This document shows, in pieces, positions 11,427 to 22,850 of a stretch of 64,000 bases of DNA. How positions within the stretch are numbered: the first letter of the stretch is position 1; each line of letters begins with the position of its first letter. This DNA is from Anastrepha obliqua (taxonomy: Eukaryota; Arthropoda; Insecta; Diptera; Tephritidae), in assembly GCF_027943255.1 (NCBI RefSeq), contig NC_072897.1:41080044-41144043 (forward strand), in the 5' to 3' direction. Below the pieces are notes generated by a model. It was not told the DNA's origin. It saw only the letters and a program-made list of their open reading frames with translations, and made no database searches. A program made the translations under genes and the position numbers.

Positions 11427-12311
11427 AAGGGTTTTCCAAGAACAGGTGTTATTTTGAATAGCTCGCTATTTAGGTAGATGTCACTTTTGAAGCTGTAATT
11501 TCTTGATATTTGACAAGTAGAAACTACGCCCTTAATAAAAATGCATAGAAATAATTAAAATTCACTATAAAAATGGTGAAAATTTGGCGGAGACGGTTCG
11601 TAAAACTCGAACATTTTTAGGTCATCGTGAAGCACCTTTTCGGCCCGCAATACAGAAATTGGGGAACAAATTCGAGGTGCAGGTCGCTCAAGAACAGCCG
11701 AAAATATTGCAGTTGTAGCCGAAAGTGTTGAAGAAAACCCAGGTTTGTCCATTCCTCGTCGTTCTTTGGAATTATGCATTTCACAAACGTCATTGCACCG
11801 TATTTTGCAGAAAGATTTTGGGTCTTAAGGCTTATAAAGTCCAGTTAACACAAGGACATAAGCCGGCCGTTCATCAACAACCTAGTGTCTTTGCTGATTG
11901 GGTCGTTGAAATGCATGCAAATGATCCGGAATTCCATCGAAAAGTGATGTGGCCCATTTCCACCTCGGTGTTTTCGTCAACAAGCAAAATTGTCGGATCT
12001 GGAGCTCAGAAAATCCAAGAGTTATTGTTGAAAAGCCTCTCTATCCTCAAAGTGTGACTGTTTGGCACGGTTTATGGTCCGGCGGAGTTATTGGACCTTA
12101 CTTTTTCGAAAATGAAGCTGGAGCAACAGTTACGGTGAATGGATTGCGCTATCGAGAGATGATTAACAGTTTTTTATTGCCGGAATTTGATGGTATTGAT
12201 CTGGACAACGTTTATTTTCAACAAGACGGCGCTACGTGCCACACAAGCAACGAAACCATTGATCTTTTACAGGAAAAGGCCTCCAATAACACCTCTTACT
12301 GGAAAACCCTG
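11427..12311 (+). mobile_element. DD41D mariner, 885 bp, inserted in I-clade RT
   Basis: Termini AAGGGTTTTCC... and ...GGAAAACCCTG are imperfect inverted repeats of ~23 bp, with TA at 11425-11426 and 12312-12313. It interrupts the RT motif region of the minus-strand I-clade LINE. The catalytic C-terminus is missing: the frame runs from SNETIDLLQEK straight into the right terminus. Confidence 0.82.
11560..12290 (+). pseudogene. DD41D transposase, C-terminally deleted and frameshifted
   Basis: The N-terminal helix-turn-helix region is present but frameshifted (ENIAVVAESVEENPGLSIPR is readable near 11690-11750). The catalytic part keeps SDVAHFHL (first Asp retained), VNKQNCRIWSSENPRV and FQQDGATCHTSNETIDLL (second Asp). 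The third Asp segment is absent. Several frame changes lie between 11600 and 11980. Confidence 0.8.
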
Positions 12312-12794
12312 TAATAGTCTAAGAACGCTTCTTTGCGGAACTCCAGCTCATATTTGATGAATATCTGAACATTGATTGTCATATTTAATATAGAAGCTTT
12401 GGTCGGTTAGGTAGCTTTTGATGATGAAATAGTAGTGAAAAAGTAACATTAGTTTTATTTTGTGGAGTAAGCCTTTGTGCTACACTTTGTCAAACGCTTT
12501 AGCTACGTCTAAATAATATTTAGTAAATATACTGCGGCACAGTATCGATTGTTTTCAAGATCTGATAAGATTGTATTTGTAATTCTATGGATCTGTTGGA
12601 TAGTTGAATGTTTGTTTTATAATTCAAAATTGATGATCCGGTATTATACTTTTTTGGTCTAGAATTTGGTTTAGGCGATCTTGTAGTAGTTTTTCAACAA
12701 TTTTAGATATTGTCGGCTGAAATCTTATTGGTCTATATACGATGATAATGTAGTTGGATTTTTACCCGGTTATGGCAATGCAATAATCTTTGCA

Positions 12795-13592
12795 ATAATC
12801 TTTGGAAAGAGTCATCGAAAAGGCTGAAGATGATGAGCAATTTTGGAACAAAATCATCATGTCCGATGAGGCTCATTTCTTATTGAATGGGACGGTAAAC
12901 AAGCAAAATTGCCGTATTTACGCCTCTGAAAATCCTCACGAAATTCAAGAGATACCTCTTTACGACGAAAAAGTCACTGCGGCGTTAGTGCGAAAACGAT
13001 TATTTGGCCGTTTTTCTTCGAAAATGAAGATGGTGAAGCTGTTATCGTCAATCAGCAGCGTTATCGCGATATGATAACCACTTTTGTGATGCCAATTATT
13101 CGTCGAAAGCGTATGAGGCAGTTCTGGTTTCAACAATACGGCGCTCCACCACACACAGCTCGCACCACAACCGATTTTTTGAAGAAATTGTTTCCTCGTC
13201 GTTTGACGTCGAAAAATGGCGATTTTGACTGGCCACCGCGTTCGCCCGATTTAACGCCACCTGACTTCTTCTTGTGGGGATATTTAAAATCAAAGGTTTA
13301 TTTAATAAGCCAAAGACCATAGGAAAGCTCAAGAACAACATCCGTGAGGAAATAGCCGCTATTCCAGCCGAAATGTTAGCTAAAACTATGGAAAATGCTG
13401 CAAAACGGGCACAATACGCCGTACTGGCTCAAAGCGGCTATTTGAGAGATATCATATTCAAAAAGTGATGTCGACAAATCTACTTGAACCAAATAAAATG
13501 ATTATTATCGTCAGCATCACAAACATTGTGTTTTTCTTTGATTTAAAAAAAAAAAACACATGGGTCCGTCGAATATGGGCAACCCAGTATGT
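12795..13592 (+). pseudogene. DD41D mariner, 5'-truncated, subfamily with PPHTA box
   Basis: It starts around codon ERVIEKAEDDEQFWNKIIMSD and contains SDEAHFLLNGTVNKQN, QQYGAPPHTARTTTDF (the second catalytic Asp is changed to Tyr) and PPRSPDLTPPDFFLWG, ending ...YLRDIIFKK at 13468. Frames change near 12980-13070 and 13310. A right terminus resembling the left end of the 30363 copy lies at about 13558-13592 (CACATGGGTC...CAACCCAGTA). GCAATAATCTTT is duplicated in tandem at the 5' boundary. Confidence 0.8.
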
Positions 13593-14660
13593 ATGTCTTG
13601 GTTGGTAGCTCCGCTAAGGCTTTTTCTGTTATCATATCATATCCGGTTGCTTTTTTATGTTTTATTGCTTTTTTGATGCAAGTTATTATTTCCTATGTAT
13701 TCGTCCTTTTTATTTTTGTAAAATCATAGTGGAAGTTGTTTTGGTTGTCAATTTTCTTTTCTTCGTCATTTGATAGACCTTTTTCGAAGTAATTTACCAA
13801 TATTTTCACTTTTTCCTCTTATATAACGGTCCATGAATTGTCATCTTTTTTTAATGGTGGTTCATGTTTTATTTGGGTTTTTAATTTTTTAGTACATTTC
13901 CATAAAGAGTAGTTTGTATCTTGATAGGGAGTCAGGTTCTTCAAATTGTTTTCGATTTCTTTGTTATTTCTCTTGTTTAAGGTATCTTTTAGAATTTTTG
14001 TAGCTAAGTTTAGTTTTCTTTTGTCGTCAGGTGATATAGTTTTTTGTCATCTTTTTCTTAACTTTACTTTTTTTGCTTGTTTTGGTGCCGATCTGATCCC
14101 TGCATGTTTAATGTCAAGTTGCGCTTTTAATATCACATTTGATATAAGTTGATCGTCAATATGGTGGCAGATCTTTTTCAGTTGGTTCTGGATACATATT
14201 CAAGTAATATCGGCGAGTGGTCAGAATAAAGTTCATAGCACGACTGAATTGTCCATTGGTTATGGCTTATGTTTTTGTCTGGAACTTCAAGTCTGAAATT
14301 TTCTTTACGTCAGTTGGCCTACCTATTATTATCCGGTACTTATAAATTTGCAATTGTTTTTGTCAATTGCGTTAATGAGAATACGCCCCTTTTTGTTGGT
14401 GAGTCTTAAGCCCCAATCGATGTGTTTTGCATTGAGATCTCCAGCTGCAGTAAATTTATTGTTAAGCGTCCTTATGTATTTGGCAATAATGAAGATAGAT
14501 ACTCGTCCATTTTAGTTATAGATTTGTACTGTCATTGTTTTCTGTTATTATAGCATAAAAGTAAAATCGAATTAATTATTAAAAACAAAAAAATTATGAC
14601 TATTTAAAAGAAAAAAATGAATTAACAAAAAAATTTGTCTATTGAAAAATTTACATTTTT

Positions 14661-16933
14661 TCAAATATCATCTTCAATTTCACTGATGTTAATCATAGGC
14701 GCTACATTTAGACAGCTGTCGTCGTTGCACTGTAGGCATGCTACACTGCAGTATAATCCACTTTTTCGGCATCCGCATGCAGCTCCACATCCTTTTTTGC
14801 AATTGCAAAATAACATTTTTAATAAATTTTCCGGAGCAGGTAATTGATTCGTAAATATTGGATGATAGGTATTATTGGAATAGTTCCATCCCCAATTTTC
14901 GATGATTAAATCATTCCCTAACCACATCTGAATTTGTAGGTACACCCGTTTAAAGTGTTCAAATGCTGCATCAGATGTGGGAGGTAACGAAGATAAAAGA
15001 ACACTTGTGTCTTTGGCAGTTGCTTTGATGAAAGAATTGAACCTGAATGTATTCAAATCTGTAATTTTTGCCGAACCACCATACAGTCCCAAAATACATG
15101 TAATACCAGCTTGAAATATATTTTTGCATCTTCATGTACATTTTTAAATACTGCTGCTGAGTCATGTAGATCATTCCGCTTCTCAAAATTTTTGATAAAC
15201 TTAATTTTTCCTTTATTGTAAAACGCAGAAGTAGTATCACAGCCCGTGAAAGCATGTAAAAATAGAACATGTTCTTTAGATGCTGGTAGAGATTTTTCTA
15301 AACTTTTTAATGAAAATATTTGTTGGTTAACTTTGCCTCGGGATGGTTTTAAAAAATATATTTCACGATCAGTAGGCGCCAATGACGTTAACACAACCAA
15401 GACGTCAATGTCTTCAGAAATTACAACAATATTTTGAGATTCTAAACTAATTGCTGCATAAACATTTATTTTATCTGCATCGCTTTCCGCTTGGCATGTA
15501 AAAATATTGTTATCAGCTAATTTTATACTTAACGTTTCGATTAGGCGAGATTTATGTTTTTTATTCGTTAGAAATTTATCTTGAGCGATTTTTAACGGCA
15601 TATTTTCATCAAATTCAATATCTGTACTTATATTTTTTAGTGCGCGACGATTCCTTTCAGCAGATTTAATACCGTGCTTCTTATATCCATCAAATACCAC
15701 GTATACGTTATTATAATTATTCCTCAAATATCTTACGTAATGTTCGCATATCATTTTGAATGCTTCATTTAATTGCCATTTGCAACGATATAACAACATG
15801 CCTCCATCAATAACATAATGAACATTTTCTAAGCTTTTCAAATTAATCTGAATTTCTGGGAATAATTCGTAGAAAGTTGATTTTTTTGTTTTTCGCAGTT
15901 GGCCATCTTCAAACAGAGCAAGTGGATATGGTGCCAGTTCATAATTCATATAAGTTTTTAGTTCATAATCTGTTTTTTTTCAACACACAAATACGTTGAA
16001 ACAGCAACAATGGATCAACGGGAATAACATTGTCATGAATTTTTATTTTATTATTTTTAGCCAATAGAGAATTTATTTTATCTTTCCTTAAAAACTTCAA
16101 TTCGCGTACATTTTTCCCTTCGATTTTCTTCATAACTTTTAAACCTTCTTCAAAAGCATTGTAACAATTTATACTTTTATCACCGGTAATTCCAGTGGCA
16201 ATTGACATAATTGCATCTGTATCAGGAAAAGGACTGTGTTCTTTGAAAAAGTGTACCAATCTTTTTACATCGATACCATCCCTTTCAATTCTAGCATCTG
16301 TAGAATCACTGCGTTGATGACTTTTATTGAAAGATATGTCACAAAAATTTTCTATGCTTTCAATAATATCTTTTCTATAAATAACTCCTCTGATCCATTT
16401 ATAAACTACACTTTCAGTGGCACCTCGTTCAAAAGGACCCCCTTCGACGCTTATTCCTTTCATTAAAGTCTGATCACTTGCAATACCAGAAAAAAAATAT
16501 CTGATCGCCTAGATGTGAAATATCCTGTTGTATATTTTTCGAACTCTGCTGGATCCATTTTACACTGTAATTCCTTCATATCTTGCAGATAAATTTGTGC
16601 AGCCTTCGCATAGGGAAAATGTCCTGATGCGTCGAATAGTGGAATCATCAGCTCAGTACTATGTAGATGTAAATTTCAATCCCCCATAAGGTCGGCAGCA
16701 ATGAAGTCTTTCAATATTGTTACCATTCGAAAATACGTAATCCATAGTTTTGATGTTTTATCTTTATTTTCAAGCTCAACTAACTTATTTTCAAAAATTC
16801 TACTCAGCATTTGAAATCCTTGATTTTCTGTAATTTCATTGTAATTGAACATTTCAAAAATCATCGATATTTATTCGTCATTCAATACATTTTAAAAATC
16901 CGCATTATTTTCCTTAAGATCTTCAAAAATTAA
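14661..16933 (-). pseudogene. FEN/XPG-like nuclease family protein with Cys-rich C-terminus (broken)
   Basis: Read on the minus strand. The central part (15949-15053) has the ordered acidic motifs of FEN1/XPG nucleases: YVIDGGMLL, VYVVFDGYKKHG, CQAESDADKI, ISEDIDVLVVL and FTGCDTTSAF. Downstream are WLGNDLIIENWGW and a Cys cluster (FCNCKKGCGAACGCRKSGLYC...CLQCNDDSC) ending at 14661. Upstream is a region without known fold. Homologues are widespread uncharacterised proteins in arthropods and cnidarians (from memory). Damage: stops near 16865 and 16895, an in-frame TGA replacing Trp near 16670, and three one-base shifts in homopolymers (A8 at 16490-16497, T8 at 15973-15980, a short A run near 15120). 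The shifts might be assembly errors; the stops are not easily so explained. Confidence 0.7.
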
Positions 16934-16935
16934 TA

Positions 16936-18174
16936 GGACTATGAATAAGTTCGTGCGGTTTTACAACAGATGGCGTAACTTGATTATTATTCCATCGATC
17001 CACATTTCCAAACATTCATTGGAGAGCTACTGTCGTAAGGCACAAACGTCAGTATAAGTTTTTTATTTGAAACAATATTTTTACCACACTTGAAAATGTC
17101 GAATTTCGTGCCAAATAATGTGTTTTTGCGGGGAATTCTTCTTCATTATTTTAATATGAAGAAAAAAGCAGCCGAAAGTCATCGTATCTTGGTGGAAGTT
17201 TATGGTGAGCATGCTCTAGCTGAGCGAACGTGCCAGAAGTGGTTTGCACGCTTTAAAAGTGGTGATTTTGGCTTGGAAGACGAAGAACGCGAGGGTGCGC
17301 CGCCAAAGTTCATGGATACCGAATTGGAGGAATTGCTCGATCAAGATCCGGCTCAAACGCAAGAAGAGGTTGCAAAAACTTTGGGAGTTGATCAATCAAC
17401 CATTTCCAAACGTTTAAAAGCCATGGGAATGATCCGAAAGGTAGGCCATTGGGTGCCGTATGAATTGAAGCCAAGAGACGTTGAACGCCGTTTTATGGCA
17501 TGCGAACAACTGCTTCAACGGCACAAAAGAAAGGGTTTTTTGCATCGAATTGTGACTGGCGATGAAAAGTGGGTCCATTACGACAATCCAAAACGTCGGG
17601 TAACGTATGGATACCCTGGCCATGCTTCAACATCGACGTCGGCGCAGAATATTCATGGCCTGAAGGTTATGCTGTGTATCTGGTGGGACCAGCTGGGTGT
17701 TGTGTATTATGAGCTACTGAAACCGAATGAAACGATTACGGGGGATGTCTACCGACGACAATTGATGCGTTTGAGCCGAGCACTGCGAGAAAAACGGCCG
17801 CAATACGCCGATAGACACGACAAAGTTATTTTGCAACATGACAATGCTCGGCCACATGTTGCACAAGTGGTCAAAACATACTTAGAAACGCTCAAATGGG
17901 ATGTCCTACCCCACCCGCCGTATAGTCCAGACCTTGCGCCATCCGATTACTATCTCTTCCGATCGATGCAACATGGCCTGGCTGACCAGCACTTCCGTAA
18001 TTACGATGAAGTCAAAAAATGGATCGATTCGTGGATTGCGGCAAAACCGACCGAATTTTTCACAAAGGGAATCCGTGAATTGCCAGAAAGATGGGAAAAA
18101 GTAGTAGTAAGCGATGGACAATACTTTGAATATTAAATTTGTAACCATTTTACGCACGAACTTGTTCATAGTCC
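16936..18174 (+). mobile_element. Complete Mos1-like mariner (1239 bp)
   Basis: Inverted termini of ~23 bp (GGACTATGAATAAGTTCGTG at left; the right end matches with one mismatch) are flanked by TA at 16934-16935 and 18175-18176. The restored target reads TTAATATTAA, a palindrome around TA. The transposase ORF inside is intact. It is inserted into the minus-strand nuclease-family pseudogene. Confidence 0.95.
17096..18136 (+). CDS. Mos1-like mariner transposase, DD34D, intact
   Basis: This DDE transposase would cut and paste the surrounding mariner at TA sites. ATG at 17096 gives MSNFVPNNVFLRG, matching the start of the mauritiana subfamily; the frame is also open two codons upstream from a TTG. 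It has an N-terminal HTH (residues ~10-60), a second HTH (~85-115), the linker motif WVPYEL, and catalytic Asp in TGDEKW, LQHDNARPH and YSPDLAPSD. The second and third Asp have 34 residues between them. It ends ERWEKVVVSDGQYFEY. About 346 residues is full length and no key residue is missing, so it could be active. Confidence 0.95.
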   Translation: MSNFVPNNVFLRGILLHYFNMKKKAAESHRILVEVYGEHALAERTCQKWFARFKSGDFGLEDEEREGAPPKFMDTELEELLDQDPAQTQEEVAKTLGVDQSTISKRLKAMGMIRKVGHWVPYELKPRDVERRFMACEQLLQRHKRKGFLHRIVTGDEKWVHYDNPKRRVTYGYPGHASTSTSAQNIHGLKVMLCIWWDQLGVVYYELLKPNETITGDVYRRQLMRLSRALREKRPQYADRHDKVILQHDNARPHVAQVVKTYLETLKWDVLPHPPYSPDLAPSDYYLFRSMQHGLADQHFRNYDEVKKWIDSWIAAKPTEFFTKGIRELPERWEKVVVSDGQYFEY

Positions 18175-18176
18175 TA

Positions 18177-18312
18177 TTAATTGTGATAAAGCCTGCTGCA
18201 ATAAGGTATGAGCACGTATTGCTCTAGCATAGGCACGTCCTGACGTTATGTGATCAATCGTATTTTCTGCATAAATGGTAGAAAGAACTTCTTTTATCCC
18301 ACTTCCAGCCAT
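18177..18312 (-). pseudogene. 5' continuation of the nuclease-family pseudogene, cut off by mariner
   Basis: On the minus strand an ATG at 18312 opens MAGSGIKEVLSTIYAENTI and continues through RAYARAIRAHTLLQQALSQ to the mariner's TA at 18175. Removing the mariner and one TA joins this in frame to the segment at 16933. It resembles the N-terminal region of the same uncharacterised family. The true start may be further upstream in an AT-rich, possibly intronic, region. Confidence 0.6.
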
Positions 18313-18900
18313 AATATAACCAATAATATATAACGTTGGGAAGATGTTTTTCTTTATCTATTTAAGTAAAATTTAACGTAGAACTAAAAAAAATTATTTC
18401 CAACTAAATATTATATTATGCTCCAATATATTAATTTTTCATATTTTTTTGTTTAAACAATGAAAAAATTAATTGCACAATATAATATTGGTAGAAGTTA
18501 CAATTTAGATCATACAAAAGAAAATCCTGATGGTTACATGGCAATTCATTCAGTCACTCAGAGATCCGAGGTCAAAACCCCCGGGCACTCCACTAATAGT
18601 TAGATGGGTGGAATGATTGGTAACTTGGTTTAGTACCATTAGTTGGTTTGCTTGCAGCTATTAGTTTGGTTTGGTTCTTCTGCTCTATGAGTCGATCCAC
18701 ATCACTTTTACCGAAGAGGTTTGATGTGCTGGTAGGAGTAAAGCTCTTATCCTTTTCAGTAGTATCAACGATTGTATTGACGTTGAAGCATGAATATCAC
18801 ATGATTCTGATTTTATGAGGGTGTGAAATCGGGATATATCTAATGGCTCCAATAATGTGATTTTAATTATTGTAGTTCTTTATGGCCTAAACAGTACATA
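18313..18900. other. Spacer with no recognised gene
   Basis: 18313-18500 is AT-rich and may be intron or upstream sequence of the nuclease-family pseudogene. 18540-18880 has higher GC; CCGAGGTCAAAACCCCCGGG near 18570 recalls a pol III B-box-like word, but no A box is evident. It could be the 3' part of the decayed minus-strand LINE that follows. Confidence 0.3.
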
Positions 18901-20960
18901 TTATCTGTGCATTTGGGAACTTCCCCTTGGTAGTTGCACGTACGATGACTCTCCACTTTCCTTTACGACAGCAATGGAACTATAATTCGCTTTGGAACCG
19001 TCGGGGACGATTAACTGCCAGCTAGAGCTTTTAAGGTGAGATAAAATTTCCAAGAAACGTGCGGAATACTCTGTCGATGTCGTATTCGATTTTGGCATAT
19101 AGCTTAAGTCGTTTATAAAGGATGATTTTTTCAGCATCCATGGCGGATGATGACCATCTCTCGTCGATAATAAGCGTAAGTGCAGTCCATTGTCTTGTGC
19201 AAAAGAGGCGCATTTGAAAATTGAAAAAGCTGTCTTAGGAGTTCTTGCACACAGCTGCCGAATGAAAGACTTTTTGTAGAAAAGCGTTACAATTGATGGC
19301 AAGAAATACTTAGAATCTAATACTATACCAATAAACTTAGAACTATCTTGTAGGTATTTAACAGTTTTGTTTCCTACAAATATGTAGTAGTTTAGTTTTA
19401 TTGGAAGAGATTGAAACACCTGAAGAAAGGGGCCATGAGGAAATGCTGGATAGATTGTCTGTAAAGGTTGCTATTACAGCATTTATGTTTGGGATTTTGG
19501 ATAGAAGCAAATGTTAGGGAAATGGCGAAAAATCGTACTAAGCTCATCAAAAGCTTTAGTGAAGAGGATAACGGATAGAGGTGAACTCTGCCGGGTCCCC
19601 TTGGGAAATAAAAACACTAAGCTTACGAGAGGATAATTTAGTAAAATGGTAGATTCTTGGCTCAACCTTCAACAAGCCTTAAAACGACCTACCTAATCGA
19701 TCAAAAGCCTTGGAAAAATCTAATAAAAAGGGCGATATATAATTTCTCCTTGATAGAGTTTCCGAAATAAAGTGATCAAGATATAAGAGAGCCTCAACCG
19801 TACCATGTCTTCAAGGCAACTTGATTGTGGGGACTTAGCTTATTTGCATGCACATACCATGATAGTCTAGTAGCAATGATTTTTTTTTCGTTAGAAGTTT
19901 CTTTGTTGATGTTGTCAGGTATTGACCCATCAGTCCGCTTGGTCAGTTTAGAAGTAGATTCTAGGTTTAAAAAGGGGTGGGAAGCGAGAAATTTTGATTT
20001 TGGAAAAGATAGGGAAATAATCTCTATCATGAAGAGCCATAATATAATATTTTCGATGAGAGGGATGCAGAACAAAGCGTAAGGTCAATATGTGTAAAGA
20101 ATAAATGGGTAAAAAAGTGGGTGGGAGATCCGTCATTTAGGATAATTACGTTGGAAACTAGGATGGAATATTCAATTGTCCGACCTTTCGAGTTGAGGAA
20201 ACGGACCCCCAGAGAGACTCCAAGCGTTAAAAAAAACCAGCTACTTAAAGGGTGGGGAGAGGAAGAAATTATGTTATTGAAAACTGTTGTACAGATCAAT
20301 TCATCCCCAGGAGAATAACCCAACACTATTGTAATTTTATAGTTTAATGGCCAGAGAAGCAATATTGGATTGGGGGAAAGAGGATAGTTGAGGTAGGTTT
20401 TTTCTACAAGAATGGCAATGCCCTGTTTGTTAAACGTAATATGTTGAAAGCTATAAAAACGACCAATGTAAGCTTTAAGGAAGTCAGGAGTGATGTTGTG
20501 GGTAAGGTGAGCTTCATTAAATAGAATGACAGAGGGGTTATGAAGAAGAAAAAATGATTATTATAGTAGCCGCTATTATTCCATTGCAGAATAGATATCA
20601 TATTGAGATTACAATAGAAAATTATAATGAGTAATTAAATGTAAAGGTATGAGATTTGAGAACTAGGGAGGGAGCATCGGTAATTAAGGTTCTGAGAGGA
20701 GTGGGGAAAGGGTGGACATTCCCATATCCGAAGGAGGATTGGAGGGGGTAAAACGATAAAAGAGAGAGCGGAGAAGCAAGAGGAGAGTCGGGAAGAAATT
20801 GGATGGCAAGATGAGACACTGTATGTGGTGTAATAGTTCTGTTTTGACATACATATATGTAGTTTGTTTAATATTGTTATTTGAGGCTTTTGCTGCACTA
20901 GCAAAAGTTGGCTTTGGAGTAGGAGGTATCTAATTATTATATTTTTTGATTGCTTCATGC
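18901..20960 (-). pseudogene. Jockey-group (X-element-like) LINE ORF2 and ORF1 tail, decayed
   Basis: Minus strand. ORF1 tail fragments lie at 20960-20640. ORF2 starts MISILQWNNSGYYNN at 20601; endonuclease words SKGRTIEYSILVSNVIILND and SPTHFFTHLFFTHIDLTLC lie at 20250-20080. RT follows with LSPHNQVALKTWYG near 19830, LLDFSKAFDRL near 19700 and QSSPLSVILFTKAFDELS near 19590. A later part reads IGIVLDSKYF near 19330, and a terminal segment PDGSKANYSS near 19000 suggests an RNase H start. Stops and frameshifts are throughout. Confidence 0.7.
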
Positions 20961-22558
20961 ATACTGCATTTATTTATGGATTTAATTTTAAATATTTGAT
21001 ATGATAACTTATTGAAATTTAGGACATACCTTTGAGGAAAAGTTACACTATATTAAATTTTACCTTACTTTATAAAAAATCTGTTAAATAAAAACATTTT
21101 GATTTTGACTTTCACGCCGTGAACAGTTGTAAGTCTGCATACTATTTTTTGTTTTTTTTTTTTCTTGCTATTCTTTGCTATTCGATCGGCCGAAAAAATT
21201 ATTGTGCGACGACCAGATTTTTTGATGAACCCGACGTGAAAACATAGGAACCGCTATTTGCCGATGTGGTTTTGCTGTATATTGTCAATTGCTTGCACAT
21301 AAGTACCGTACACAAATCTCGCGATTCGACAGTTACCTGAGTTGAACGGTCTATTTTTTCGTCACTTAGAGAATAGAGAATGGGACTAACTTTTAGGTAA
21401 TAACGTTCTTAAAAAGAAAAAGCGTAGCCTGACTACGCTAAATCAACTTGACTTAATCTAGTGTGGAGGAACTACATGGAACATGCAAAACTATCGTGAT
21501 GAACTTGCAGCCACATCCATTCGGTACAGTAAAGACTTCTTTTTTTTCAGCCCTAATTTTCCATTCAACAGTCTGATTTCCATCCGAAGAACATACCTTT
21601 TTTCAAAAGTCCGCCATTCTGTGATTTAAAAAAAAAAAATCCCATTGTAGCATCTGCCAGAGTGACAAGCCTATAGAATAATAATCAGTGTAACTTTTTC
21701 GTTTCAGATGTCCTGAAGAGCCAAAATCCTGTTGACAAGCCACCTATCTATTTTTAAGGGGCTTACTTTGGTGCCACACTACTACAAAATAATATGTAAA
21801 AAAAATTGTTTTTCTATACTATTTGATGTCAATAATAACACACTATAAAATCAAAACGATCGCATTTTATTTTCTTAAAAAAAAAATTCCTAAAAAATGT
21901 CTATAAAAAATGAGTATTTGACCAGACTACTACCTTAAGTCTGGCCATCAAATCCAGCAGTGCAAATCATCTCCATGTCGCCATAGCTCATTGATGCACC
22001 ACACGTTACTGCACTTTAATCAGACAGATCAGACAAGTCTCAGATAGCTTAAAGGATTACCTACTCCAGTGCAGTCTGTACCGCTCATAGCCATGACATC
22101 CAGCTCACACAACTGCTAGTTCAAATGAATGTGTGTTCCTTCAAACTGTTATTGCTTTAAATCGCAATTATGTCGATTCTCTCGTGCCATGTTGCCATTT
22201 TCATTCGCAGCTTAATTTTATAACAACTAGACTCGCTGGTCAAATACAGCATAAAAAATCTAAGTCATTTGTGACAGTTTTGGGCATTGGAGATTTAGAA
22301 CTCGTTATCAACTTCAGCGTGAACATTTTTATTCAGTCGTTACATAGCAACTTTATGCGATCATAGATGCAGCCATAACTCCAAAAATCACCGATTGCCA
22401 AGCAAATTATTCACTTGGCATCACTTATTGGGATATTCCAGCGAACAATACTCCGAAATTTACAAAACACAACGTGTGGACCTCTTGAACGGTGCAATCA
22501 TGTTCTTTGACCTGTTATGTATTGGTCAATTTCATTTAATAAATAATAATCATATTTT
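20961..22558. other. 1.6-kb gene-free stretch
   Basis: AT-rich with runs of A and T. A perfect 7-bp hairpin (AGCGTAG...CTACGCT) lies at 21421-21439. No ORF above ~80 codons looks real. Part of 21950-22500 may be 5' sequence of the BEL/Pao remnant downstream, but I cannot support a domain there. Confidence 0.3.
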
Positions 22559-22559
22559 G

Positions 22560-22850
22560 CGACCTCGGTAGATTAGCGTAAGTGCCCTAGCCTACCATCG
22601 CAGAGGTTGTGAATTCGAACCCCACGTAAAGCACGGTTTATGCCTTTTTCCAAATTTTTCTTGTTTCAAAAAATGTTCCAACCCCAGCGAAATCTTCCAA
22701 CTACCTCCCCAAGCCCAAAAAGCAAATGATCTCATCCAATCCCACTCCCGCACAATAGTCGGCACATTACTTGCATGGTGGCTGCTAAAATTCACAATGC
22801 ACCAGTGGCGCCAGCAAGAGAAAGAGAGCAGTAGCGGTAAACAGCGCAAA
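22560..22850 (+). repeat. tRNA-derived SINE, family A, copy 1
   Basis: The head GGTAGATTAGCGTAAGTGCC (A-box-like) is followed about 30 bp later by GTTGTGAATTCGAACCCCAC (B box), then a body shared with the copy at 54882-55200, including CACTCCCGCACA, GGCACATTACTTGCAT-like sequence and AGTGGCGCCAGCAAGAG. Two copies with the same order 32 kb apart, inserted in unrelated contexts, support a transposed SINE. No poly(A) tail or target duplication is clear. Confidence 0.75.

Larger units (their letters stand above)
11194..14470 (-). pseudogene. I-clade LINE ORF2 (endonuclease + RT), broken by two DD41D mariners
   Basis: Reading minus from 14470: endonuclease with AAGDLNAKHIDWG near 14440; a Lys-rich linker; RT entry KKATGYDMITEKALAELP near 13640; then, after the 12795-13592 mariner, YRPIRFQPTISKIVEKLLQ near 12710, LDVAKAFDKV near 12500 and GVPQRSVLR near 12330; then, after the 11427-12311 mariner, MLADDKILIS near 11350 (altered YADD box) and a W..WCLKTK thumb near 11240. 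Stops and frameshifts are frequent. Excising the two mariners restores colinearity. Confidence 0.78.

Noticed and set aside
22560..22640. Possible tRNA gene
   Set aside because: Arms do not pair convincingly, and the same head plus body occurs at 54882; SINE preferred.
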